Shown in pieces: positions 34,188 through 41,195 of a DNA stretch of 64,000 nucleotides (positions within the stretch are counted from its first letter, which is position 1; each line of letters begins with the position of its first letter). The DNA is taken from positions 1 through 64,000 of the forward strand of contig NZ_CANLXV010000006.1 of assembly GCF_947495205.1 (NCBI RefSeq). Reading direction: 5' to 3'. The position numbers and the translations under genes were made by a program. The notes below the pieces were generated by a model. It made no database searches. It had not been told where the DNA came from and was given only the letters and a program-made list of their open reading frames with translations. Source of the stretch: an uncultured Polaribacter sp. (GTDB lineage: Bacteria > Bacteroidota > Bacteroidia > Flavobacteriales > Flavobacteriaceae).

Positions 34188-34846
34188 TTAAAATACAACC
34201 ACATATCATTCAAGAAGGAAGTGTGCAATTTCAATTGGGCGTACAGAATGGAAATCAAATAAAATACGATTTTCCAAAAATGTTAATCTATTTAGAAGCA
34301 AAAGGAAAATTATTATTTGGTAAAAATTTCAAAATATATTCAGAAGATGAAACTGTTTTATATAAACTATGTATCTATTTCATTCGTGATTTTGAAACTT
34401 GCAGAAAATTAAAGATAGATCCAAACAAAGGTATTTTATTGTCAGGACCAGTAGGTTGTGGAAAAACAAGTTTAATGAAATTATTACCGTTTATTGTACC
34501 TCATCAAAATCAACATAGTCTAATCCCTGCAAGAAATATCACTTTCAATTTTAATAAAAATGGTTTTAAAATTATTGAAGATTATGGTAATAATGGCTTT
34601 TATTGTTTTGATGATTTAGGTGTAGAAACCACAGGAAGACATTTTGGTAAAGATTGCAATGTAATGGGGGAAATACTTTTGTCTCGCTATGATTTATTTT
34701 TAAAACGTAAAATTAGAACACACACCACTACAAACTTAAATGCACAAGAATTAGAGAGCAGATATGGTATTCGTGTACGTTCCAGAATGCGAGAATTATT
34801 TAATTTGATTGCTTTTGATAAAGAAAGTTTAGATAAGCGAAAATAG
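34184..34846 (+). CDS. DnaC-like AAA+ ATPase
   Basis: 220 residues with Walker A GPVGCGKTS (Lys94), Walker B CFDDLG (Asp143, Asp144), a sensor-1 TTTNLNAQELESRYG and an arginine-rich VRSRMRELF. Length and motifs fit helicase loaders of the DnaC/IstB type. The gene overlaps the preceding replication-associated gene by four bases. Confidence 0.85.
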   Translation: MIKIQPHIIQEGSVQFQLGVQNGNQIKYDFPKMLIYLEAKGKLLFGKNFKIYSEDETVLYKLCIYFIRDFETCRKLKIDPNKGILLSGPVGCGKTSLMKLLPFIVPHQNQHSLIPARNITFNFNKNGFKIIEDYGNNGFYCFDDLGVETTGRHFGKDCNVMGEILLSRYDLFLKRKIRTHTTTNLNAQELESRYGIRVRSRMRELFNLIAFDKESLDKRK

Positions 34847-34881
34847 TTTTTAAATCATTTAGTTTAAATTTTGTAAATTGT

Positions 34882-34889
34882 TAACTTTG
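34882..34889 (+). promoter_or_regulatory. -7 box of the sce7726 operon
   Basis: TAACTTTG fits TAnnTTTG and ends only seven bases before the ATG, so the mRNA is nearly leaderless. It shows that the three-gene operon has its own promoter. Confidence 0.6.
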
Positions 34890-34896
34890 TAAAATA

Positions 34897-35799
34897 ATGC
34901 AAGTAGCTAAAAATATAGAAAGTTTAAGGAATTTATCACAAATTCTATCTCCTGCTAATTTTAAAAAAATAGTAAAGGATAAGAATTATTTTGATACATT
35001 TTATCGTATTAACAAACACACTAAAATATCAGAATCTACCACTAACTTTGAAGTCATTAATGCTATTTACAAATCACTTTTAGGTACTTACAAAAATGAA
35101 TATATTTATAAAAACATCCTTTTAAATCAAAAACTTCTTAAAAAGTATAGCTTAAAAAATTCAATAGCACTATCAGAATTTAAAATTGGTAATTCAATAG
35201 CAGACTTTGTTATTTTAAATGGTGAAGCTCGTGTTTATGAAATAAAAACTGAATTAGATGGTTTAGATAAATTGGATAAACAATTAGCAGATTATAAAAA
35301 ATTTGCTGATAAAATCTATGTGGTTTCAAATTCAAAACACATTCCTAATCTATTAGTTAAATTTTATAACACAGAAATTGGTTTAATTGAATTGACAAAA
35401 AGAAACGCGCTTAAAACTATTAAAAAAGCAGAACAAAATTTTTCATTTTCCCACGAAACACTATTCAAGAGTTTAAGAAAAGATGAATATATTAGTTTAC
35501 TGAAAAAACATTTTGGAGCAATTCCTGTTGTTCCTAACACACTAATTTTTAGAGAGTGTTTTAAACTTTCAAAAAAAATAGATATTTTAGAGTTTCAAAA
35601 ATTAGTTATCAAAGAATTAAAATTTAGAAATATTTCTAATCCAGAATTATTTAATGATGATTTAGTCCCAGATTCATTAAAACATATCTGTTACACTTTA
35701 AATTTTTCAAAAAAAGATTTCATTGAATTAGAAGATTTTCTTTATAAAAAAAGTAAGCTATGTATTTCCCATATGTCAGAGGTAAACAATTTGAATTAA
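34897..35799 (+). CDS. sce7726-family protein, predicted PD-(D/E)XK nuclease
   Basis: 300 residues. The segment 65-150 carries the nuclease signature: Glu68 in the first helix, Asp103 (NSIADFVI), Glu115-x-Lys117 (VYEIKTELD) and a following QLADYKKF helix. The rest (about 170-300) is helical and not recognised. It overlaps the sce7725 gene by 40 bases, a strong sign that the pair acts together. sce7726/sce7725 pairs occur on islands and are probable defence or conflict genes; no function is established to my knowledge. Confidence 0.82.
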   Translation: MQVAKNIESLRNLSQILSPANFKKIVKDKNYFDTFYRINKHTKISESTTNFEVINAIYKSLLGTYKNEYIYKNILLNQKLLKKYSLKNSIALSEFKIGNSIADFVILNGEARVYEIKTELDGLDKLDKQLADYKKFADKIYVVSNSKHIPNLLVKFYNTEIGLIELTKRNALKTIKKAEQNFSFSHETLFKSLRKDEYISLLKKHFGAIPVVPNTLIFRECFKLSKKIDILEFQKLVIKELKFRNISNPELFNDDLVPDSLKHICYTLNFSKKDFIELEDFLYKKSKLCISHMSEVNNLN

Positions 35800-36698
35800 T
35801 CGCGTTACGAGAATTATGTGGTTTACTACCAAATTTTTCAACTAAAATTTCACCTGTAATCGAACCAATTAAAGGTTCTTCTACCTTAAAATCTGCATTA
35901 AAAACTTTAGCATCTAAAAATGTAAACTTTAGTGTTATTATAAATCCTAAAGTGGGTGGTTTAGTTGGTGAGGGTAATAAAATTATAGATCTTTTAAAAG
36001 AGGTATTACAACATTATAATAATTATCAAATTGCAATAATTATAGACACAAAAATTGAAGAGCAAATTCCAGCTTTAATTGAAGGTGTAAATAGTTTAGA
36101 GTTAGATTATAAAGGCGTTACTTTAATTCATAATTCTGAAATATCAGAAGTTAGTATTACTGAAATTCAAAGTAACATAAACGTTATTTACAATATTATT
36201 TACTTTAGTCATACAAGTAGGCGTTATTATAGATTATTCTCTGAAGATAGCAGAATTTCATTAGATGATTATTTTAGAGATATGCCAAGAAATGCAGATT
36301 ATCTTGAAGTAGGGGAAAGTCCTTTTTCTGAAGAATACAGTTTTTATAAAGCTGAAGGGTTTTTCGGTTTTTCTGATTTTTTAACGGTTGGTGACAATTA
36401 TTCAGATTCAGGTTTTTTACCAAGAGCTGTTGCAATGCATTTATCTTACATTAATGCATCAGGTAAAATAATGGTAAAACATTTTGTATCTGACTCAAAT
36501 GGTGATGTATCTGATATAGGAGGTAAATTCGCAGAAGCACTTGAAAAACTTGTTAATTGGTGTGTTAGCAATAATATAAACACCAAAGCTGTTGAAGTTT
36601 ATAAAGATCTTCATAATCGAGGACATTTCCCTGGTTTAGGTACCTTAAAAAAACTATCAATAATGAATCATATCGAATTAATTGTAGATAAGATTTAA
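35760..36698 (+). CDS. sce7725-family protein (beta-protein-like)
   Basis: 312 residues beginning MYFPYVRGKQFELIALREL, typical of sce7725, followed by alternating strands and helices (SPVIEPIKG, FSVIINPKVGG, IAIIIDTKI) that resemble the TIM-barrel-like phage-type Beta_protein family. Ends with LGTLKKLSIMNHIELI. Likely partner of the nuclease encoded upstream; RES gene follows after two bases. Biochemical role not known. Confidence 0.8.
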   Translation: MYFPYVRGKQFELIALRELCGLLPNFSTKISPVIEPIKGSSTLKSALKTLASKNVNFSVIINPKVGGLVGEGNKIIDLLKEVLQHYNNYQIAIIIDTKIEEQIPALIEGVNSLELDYKGVTLIHNSEISEVSITEIQSNINVIYNIIYFSHTSRRYYRLFSEDSRISLDDYFRDMPRNADYLEVGESPFSEEYSFYKAEGFFGFSDFLTVGDNYSDSGFLPRAVAMHLSYINASGKIMVKHFVSDSNGDVSDIGGKFAEALEKLVNWCVSNNINTKAVEVYKDLHNRGHFPGLGTLKKLSIMNHIELIVDKI

Positions 36699-36700
36699 TT

Positions 36701-37747
36701 ATGAATTGTTGTGTAAATTGTTTCAATAGCGAATACTTAATAAGTATAATTAATGCTGATGACAGAAATGGAAATTGTGATTTTTGCAATTCAATAAGCG
36801 TATCTATTTATGCAGCAAGAGAATTAGCTCCTTTTTTTCGGAATATAATTTCTTTGTATGAAGTGGATGTTGATTCAGAATTTAATTTAGCACAATCCGT
36901 AAAAAAAGACTTTAATCTCACTACTAATTTAGTTGATGATAATAAACTATTATTTGAATCAATTTTTGTAGATGAAGAAGAAATTTTAAATGAATTATTT
37001 AATGAGAATGTATCATCAGAAATAAAGATTGAACTAATTTCTGAAACAAATCAAATTCATAGTATTTGGAAGGAATTCAAGGATGAAATCAAATCTGTAA
37101 ATCGATATCATATTAAAAATACCATTGATTTAAAAAAATTAGCTAATTTCTTCAATCACGAAAGCTTCTATAAAACAATAAAAAAAGGGCGTATCTTTTA
37201 TAGATGTCGTATATCAGATAAAATTGGTTTTAATTCAAACCAAATGGGCAATCCACCTAACGAACTCGCTACTGGTGGTAGAGCAAATCCTAAAGGAATA
37301 TCTTATTTATATATAGCTGATAAGTTAGAAACATCATTATATGAAACAAGAGCATCTTTATTTGATTATGTTACAGTTGGCGAATTTCGGTTAAATGAGG
37401 ATTTAAAAATTCTTAATTTGAGAAATCCAAAAGACGACCCTATTCCTTGGTCTGAAAATGAAGCCATAGAAGATTTTTTAACCTATGTTCCATTTATACA
37501 GACTTTACAAAAAGAGATCTCGTTACCAATAAGAAAAAGAGATAAACAATTAGATTATATTCCTACTCAATATATTTCAGAATTTATCAAATCATTAGGT
37601 TTTGATGGTGTAGAATATCAGAGTTCATTATTTGCTGAAGGTTATAATTTAGCCGTTTTCAATCCAGATAAATTAGAATGCATTGCTACAAAAGTTTATG
37701 AAATTGAAAATATAAAACTACATCATAAGTTACTTGATAATAGTTAA
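36701..37747 (+). CDS. RES-domain protein with N-terminal zinc ribbon
   Basis: 348 residues. CCVNC (Cys3, 4, 7) and CDFC (Cys26, 29) form a zinc-ribbon; a helical middle follows; the RES domain (about 155-340) shows FYRCR (Arg168), GRANPKGISYLYIA (Arg194, Ser201) and LYETRA (Glu215), the residues used by RES toxins that degrade NAD+. RES proteins are normally paired with a Xre antitoxin; none is here, so control probably lies with sce7726/sce7725. Confidence 0.85.
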   Translation: MNCCVNCFNSEYLISIINADDRNGNCDFCNSISVSIYAARELAPFFRNIISLYEVDVDSEFNLAQSVKKDFNLTTNLVDDNKLLFESIFVDEEEILNELFNENVSSEIKIELISETNQIHSIWKEFKDEIKSVNRYHIKNTIDLKKLANFFNHESFYKTIKKGRIFYRCRISDKIGFNSNQMGNPPNELATGGRANPKGISYLYIADKLETSLYETRASLFDYVTVGEFRLNEDLKILNLRNPKDDPIPWSENEAIEDFLTYVPFIQTLQKEISLPIRKRDKQLDYIPTQYISEFIKSLGFDGVEYQSSLFAEGYNLAVFNPDKLECIATKVYEIENIKLHHKLLDNS

Positions 37748-37924
37748 ATTCCCCACAAACCAAAATCCAGTTTGTTGCAAAAGCAAAAAATCTCTGTCTT
37801 TTGGTTTGTTCCGCGCGCCAATGCAAGTTTAGCGTTTTAATATTCTATAGGTAGTTGCATTTTAGAGCTTGTTTCATTCGCAAACTCATTACACAACTCT
37901 AAAAAGCAATACGTTTTTATTATT

Positions 37925-38074
37925 TCATAAAACACAAAACTCCCCAAAGCTATCTTTACATAATGCGCAGTTATACTGCTCTTCCACAAAAGTTCCAGGC
38001 ACTATAACGCCATTATGTAAAATAGCCGCTCTTCCAACGCTCACATCCGTAATTAATAATGAAGTTTGGTTATT
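37925..38074 (-). pseudogene. Relic of an unknown gene
   Basis: A 49-codon reverse frame with no start codon reads protein-like: VGRAAILHNGVIVPGTF and then EEQYNCALCKDSFGEF, ending at TGA. An ATG frame just upstream (MQQRLNVDK) is in another frame, so a frameshift could have broken a gene of about 65 residues. I do not recognise the family. Confidence 0.4.
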
Positions 38075-38470
38075 TTATCAACATTCAGTCTTTGTTGCAT
38101 TGTTTTTATAAGTGCTTGTTGGTAGTGTGTAATTAACTTTGATAGAACTAATCAAATTTCAGTTTATAAAAGAAATTCTAAAGCACCTATAAAATCAAGA
38201 AAAAGCCAATAAGAGTATATTTTTTTATTTGTAAGAAAATGGGATAAAATTGTTTTCACAAAAGCAAATGCTAATCCAAGTTTAAAAACAATTTAGTAAC
38301 CATAGAAATTTACTAACAATAGAAATATTTTTAGAGGCATTCACTTTTTACAAAAACAATCAGAAAAATAATACAGAACAAATAAAAAAATACACACTTA
38401 TTTTCGCTTCTGCCAGCGCACTACGTACTTCGTCTTTAATAATTTTCATTCAATCGCCATTGGGCTAACA

Positions 38471-38529
38471 TTTTTAAAGATTGATAAACTCCACGCTCAA
38501 ACCCACCTCTGTTGATCAATCTTTAAAAA
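38471..38529. repeat. 15-bp perfect inverted repeat (possible oriT)
   Basis: TTTTTAAAGATTGAT (38471-38485) and ATCAATCTTTAAAAA (38515-38529) flank 29 bases of C-rich sequence. The loop is too long for a terminator. Confidence 0.5.
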
Positions 38530-38665
38530 CGATAATTATCATTGATATTTTTTCCTTATCTCATTCTCCTGCACAAAAATTCTGCTAAATTCATTTAGTT
38601 TCTTTATCAAAATTCTTTGTTTGTCTCATTTCGTTAAGTAAAAAACAAAAATATTGGATATATAA

Positions 38666-38694
38666 AAAGAGCATTCAAAATATAAATGCTCTTT
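38666..38694 (-). terminator. Terminator of the leftward cassette
   Basis: AAAGAGCATT and AATGCTCTTT, 10-bp stem; on the reverse strand the stem is followed by five T. Confidence 0.7.
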
Positions 38695-38715
38695 CTAATT
38701 ACTGATGCTTAAATT

Positions 38716-38913
38716 TTACTTTTTATGATGTTTTTTTATTGATTTTACAAAAAACTTCATCATTACAGAAGCAATAAAACTGACAATTGCACCCAAAGTA
38801 GCCAAAACAATTGTTGTAATAATATCCTCTGAACCAATATGAGAAATTGTAGTCAAAAAAGTACCACCAATAACACCAGCGCTCAAATTTTGATGTGGGA
38901 TTTGAAAGCTCAT
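38716..38913 (-). CDS. Small membrane protein, holin-like
   Basis: 65 residues: a short polar N-terminus, one or two hydrophobic segments (about 10-50) and a basic His/Lys tail (KSIKKHHKK). This is the size and plan of phage holins or small phage-type membrane proteins, though no family is recognised. Last gene of a leftward four-gene cassette; one base separates it from the next gene upstream. Confidence 0.6.
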   Translation of the reverse strand: MSFQIPHQNLSAGVIGGTFLTTISHIGSEDIITTIVLATLGAIVSFIASVMMKFFVKSIKKHHKK

Positions 38914-38914
38914 T

Positions 38915-39157
38915 TTAGTTGTTTTTAGTAGTTTCTATTGCTGTTTTCTCTTTTTCATCAGAAACTACAGCTTGACTTACAGCTGTTGCCACAGTTCCTG
39001 CAACTGTCATATATGTAGCAATAGTAACTATTGCTGCAGGAATACTTACAGGAGCTGCAATAATAGCTCCTCCTGTAGTAACCAATGCAATGCCTATATT
39101 TCTTAAAATTCTAAAGAATTTTGGTGTTGGTTTTTTATAACGTTCTATAATTTTCAT
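38915..39157 (-). CDS. Small membrane protein of the leftward cassette
   Basis: 80 residues with basic N-terminus (MKIIERYKKPTPKFFRILRN), two Ala/Gly/Thr-rich hydrophobic helices (about 20-65) and an acidic-polar tail. Overlaps the DUF5675 gene by 23 bases. Looks like a holin or pore-like protein; not assigned to a family. Confidence 0.6.
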   Translation of the reverse strand: MKIIERYKKPTPKFFRILRNIGIALVTTGGAIIAAPVSIPAAIVTIATYMTVAGTVATAVSQAVVSDEKEKTAIETTKNN

Positions 39158-39557
39158 AATTCTGTGATTTAACGATTAATATTATTTTTTCCTTTCGTTC
39201 TTTAGCTTGATAAACCAAAGACAGTAATTTTTGCATTGCATCCCTTGAATAAATCCCTTTTCCAATACCACTTAAGTAAGTTACAGGAGCAATACAACCT
39301 TCTAAATCTCTTTTTGCATCATTTGCAGGATGAAATAAAATAAAGCTTCTATTAGCTACATTTTTCAATATCAAATGATGTTTAAACTTTTTAGAAAATC
39401 GAGGAATAACTTCATATTTTCCTTCTGGTATGCAAGATATATTACGTTGATTATTTCTCCAGGGTAATTCAATGGTATGACAAAGGAATTTATCAGAAGC
39501 AAACAGAGTACCATTGGTACCCTGTTTAAAATATGCTCTTTGCAATAGCAACTCCAT
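39135..39557 (-). CDS. DUF5675-family protein
   Basis: 140 residues with CHTIELPWRNNQRNISCIP, GKYEV, and FILFHPANDAKRDLEGCIAP, the conserved pattern of DUF5675, common in phages and genomic islands of Bacteroidota. Conserved Cys, His and Asp residues suggest an L,D-peptidase-like or hydrolytic fold. No signal peptide, so it would need a holin-like partner to reach the wall; two candidates follow. Confidence 0.75.
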   Translation of the reverse strand: MELLLQRAYFKQGTNGTLFASDKFLCHTIELPWRNNQRNISCIPEGKYEVIPRFSKKFKHHLILKNVANRSFILFHPANDAKRDLEGCIAPVTYLSGIGKGIYSRDAMQKLLSLVYQAKERKEKIILIVKSQNYENYRTL

Positions 39558-39559
39558 AA

Positions 39560-40315
39560 TTATGGTTTGTCAATAATCGCAACTGATAAGGCATTATAAG
39601 CACCATTTTTAAGTGCATACATATCGCCATTTACTTCCTGATAAAACTCAACTCCAATCACTTGCGTTACTGGTTGTGTAGAATTCGCAGTAATTGTTGC
39701 AGATAATGCAATTGCAGCAGTGTCAGCAGCTGTATAGGGTAAAATAGTAGTTGCATCACTTTCAAAAGTTGAGGTTTCATTTTCAAAATCTAATTCAGCA
39801 GCACCCATTACAATTTTAAAATGTGTCGTTCCTGCAGGAGCTGCAATTCTTACCACTGGTGAAAAAGCAACCAAATCCAAAGCTGCTTCACCAGTAACTC
39901 TGTCAAAAGCTTTGGTAAACGGAGCGAATAATGTTGCTCCCAACTTTCCATTCAAATTGAATTCAAAACCCTCTAAAAGAGTTAAATTCCCATCCTGCAA
40001 GGTTCTTAAACCTCTCTCATTAACCACATCAGTTTTAGTAACTGCCACTAACGTTTTTGTTAAACGAGAAACCACTCTTTTATCCTTTGCATTTTGTAAA
40101 AGCAAACGAATTGCATTTCGCAATACTTTTCCACCTTTACCAGCTCTTCCAAATTCAGAACCATTTTCACGCGTTCTTTGAAACGCTGGATCATTCTGAA
40201 TTCTGTTTTTGTCCACCCCACCTTTTTCACGAGCCAAATGTCCATCACTTGTTTTGTAAAAAGAAATACCTCCGATAGTTCCTTTTAATTTGATAATTCC
40301 TGTTTGTTTTGCCAT
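39560..40315 (-). CDS. Unknown structural-looking protein
   Basis: 251 residues, starting MAKQTGIIKLKGTIGGISFY and then GHLAREKGG, a Gly-rich N-terminus followed by a basic helical part (about 50-110) and a beta-rich, Thr/Ala-rich C-terminal half (about 130-250) like a virion or surface protein. No catalytic motif or signal peptide is seen. It begins the leftward cassette, two bases before DUF5675. I do not recognise the family. Confidence 0.7.
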   Translation of the reverse strand: MAKQTGIIKLKGTIGGISFYKTSDGHLAREKGGVDKNRIQNDPAFQRTRENGSEFGRAGKGGKVLRNAIRLLLQNAKDKRVVSRLTKTLVAVTKTDVVNERGLRTLQDGNLTLLEGFEFNLNGKLGATLFAPFTKAFDRVTGEAALDLVAFSPVVRIAAPAGTTHFKIVMGAAELDFENETSTFESDATTILPYTAADTAAIALSATITANSTQPVTQVIGVEFYQEVNGDMYALKNGAYNALSVAIIDKP

Positions 40316-40473
40316 AATTTTTACTTTTTTATATGATTAATATTTCAAATCACGTAACTTTATGACACACTTAAAAAAAAGAGATTCCGCTTTAATCCAT
40401 CCTTACCGATTAAACCTAAATAACCTTAATTAGGCACTAATAGTTTTAAGTATAGATAAAGCATAGATAATGT

Positions 40474-40674
40474 ATGATGATTACAAAAAGAGCTTGTATA
40501 TACCCAAAAGACATTCAACGCATCACAGGGCGTAGTGAACGTTATTGTCGTAAGCTTATTAATAAGATAAAAGAGTATTTAGACAAAGAGCCTCATCAAT
40601 TTATAACAGTACAAGATTTTGCTAATTATAGTGGTATTGAGGAAGAAACTATTAATAAATATTTAATAGATTAA
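40474..40674 (+). CDS. Small HTH protein near attR
   Basis: 66 residues (ATG at 40474 or 40477): ACIYPKDIQRITGRSERYCRKLINKIKEYL is a helix-turn-helix, followed by FITVQDFANYSGIEEETINKYL, a second helical segment. A short basic DNA-binding protein 200 bases from attR is a plausible recombination directionality factor or a regulator of the leftward cassette that diverges from it. Function unknown. Confidence 0.65.
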   Translation: MMITKRACIYPKDIQRITGRSERYCRKLINKIKEYLDKEPHQFITVQDFANYSGIEEETINKYLID

Positions 40675-40721
40675 TCATAACATTTGACGCTATTTGTTTG
40701 GTTTTAATGAAGTTAAAATCG

Positions 40722-40729
40722 TAAATTTG
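40722..40729 (+). promoter_or_regulatory. Outward-facing promoter near attR
   Basis: TAAATTTG with TTG 21 bases upstream (40698-40700), pointing through attR into the chromosome. No gene follows, so it might only be a chance match. Confidence 0.3.
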
Positions 40730-40778
40730 TTTTAGACGTTCAAACAAAACATACTATTTCAATTTAACTATTAGGTCT

Positions 40779-40793
40779 ACAATTCGGTTCACA
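40779..40793. repeat. Right-end arm-type repeat
   Basis: ACAATTCGGTTCACA is exactly the 15-mer at 5484-5498 and lies 59 bases inside attR, in the same orientation. Confidence 0.55.
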
Positions 40794-40851
40794 CTGTTTT
40801 AGCACTTTTCCTAAAGTATTGATTTTACTGCATAGTGGCGGTTTAGTTATC

Positions 40852-40867
40852 ATCCTGCCACCCCGAC
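40852..40867. other. attR core (16-bp direct repeat)
   Basis: ATCCTGCCACCCCGAC, identical to the tRNA-Pro tail at 5360-5375; upstream sequence shows no tRNA, so this is the duplicated end of the target. Confidence 0.9.
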
Positions 40868-40908
40868 AAAAAAACTCCAGTTTCCTTTAGATTCTGGAGT
40901 TTTTTTTA
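40868..40908 (+). terminator. Native tRNA-Pro terminator, displaced
   Basis: AAAAAAACTCCAG and CTGGAGTTTTTTT form a 13-bp stem directly after attR. Without the element it would follow the tRNA by a base or so. Confidence 0.8.
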
Positions 40909-41021
40909 TTTAAATCATGTTTAGAGTATGCATACTTTACGGATCAAGTCATAAAGTTGTGGAATTTGATTAAATGAATTTCTTCTTCTTTGACCTTATG
41001 TTTGGTTAACTCAAAATAAGT

Positions 41022-41195
41022 AACTAAAACTTCTGGTAATAAAAATTTTACAATCGATAGTAAAGTGCCTGAAGAGATAAAAAAAAATTATCAAAGTTCC
41101 TCAACTTATAGCTACTTCACAACTTTTAGTATTGATCCTACTTTAATTATAACGTATGCATTACCAAATAATGCTTCTTTGCATAATTCTTAATT
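41022..41195 (+). pseudogene. 3' remnant of an unknown gene
   Basis: A 57-codon frame without start reads VPEEIKKNYQSSSTYSYF and then SIDPTLIITYALPNN up to TAA. It looks like the tail of a protein, with no matching upstream part. It abuts the stop of the DUF1338 gene, convergent with it. Between attR and 41021 I see only the terminator. Confidence 0.35.

Larger units (their letters stand above)
37748..38664. other. 917-bp region without an intact gene
   Basis: This stretch between the RES gene and the leftward cassette holds no convincing intact gene. It contains the reverse-strand relic at 37925-38074, an imperfect inverted repeat at 37957-38020 and the perfect inverted repeat at 38471-38529. 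GC-richer tracts (CCGCGCGCC at 37811, CTGCCAGCGC at 38410) stand out in otherwise AT-rich DNA. A transfer or replication origin could lie here. Confidence 0.5.
5376..40867. mobile_element. tRNA-Pro-integrated metal-resistance island (CTnDOT-like IME)
   Basis: About 35.5 kb lies between two copies of the 16-bp tRNA tail, with an IntDOT-type integrase at the left end pointing inwards. It encodes two Fur-controlled Zn/Cd modules, a Cu/Ag efflux set, mercury uptake proteins, an RteC-domain protein, excisionase-like and replication-type genes, a nuclease/RES operon and a small-membrane-protein cassette. Integrase, RteC and HTH protein point to the Bacteroides CTnDOT/NBU lineage. No relaxase, coupling protein or tra gene is present, so it looks mobilisable or degenerate and not self-transmissible. 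Confidence 0.9.

Noticed and set aside
37957..38020. Imperfect inverted repeat that resembles an integron attC site.
   Set aside because: The GTTRRRY/RYYYAAC ends are not matched, there is no integrase of integron type, and the reverse-strand coding relic gives another explanation.
37869..38111. Forward open frame of 80 codons in the gene-free region.
   Set aside because: Its residues look random and the reverse strand at the same place reads more like a protein.
38530..38550. GATAATTATCATTGATA resembling a Fur box.
   Set aside because: It is not near a promoter of a metal gene and differs from the four shared operators; probably AT-rich chance.
5376..40867. Insertion sequences in the element.
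   Set aside because: I found no transposase gene or terminal repeats; repeats present belong to att, operators or duplicated genes.
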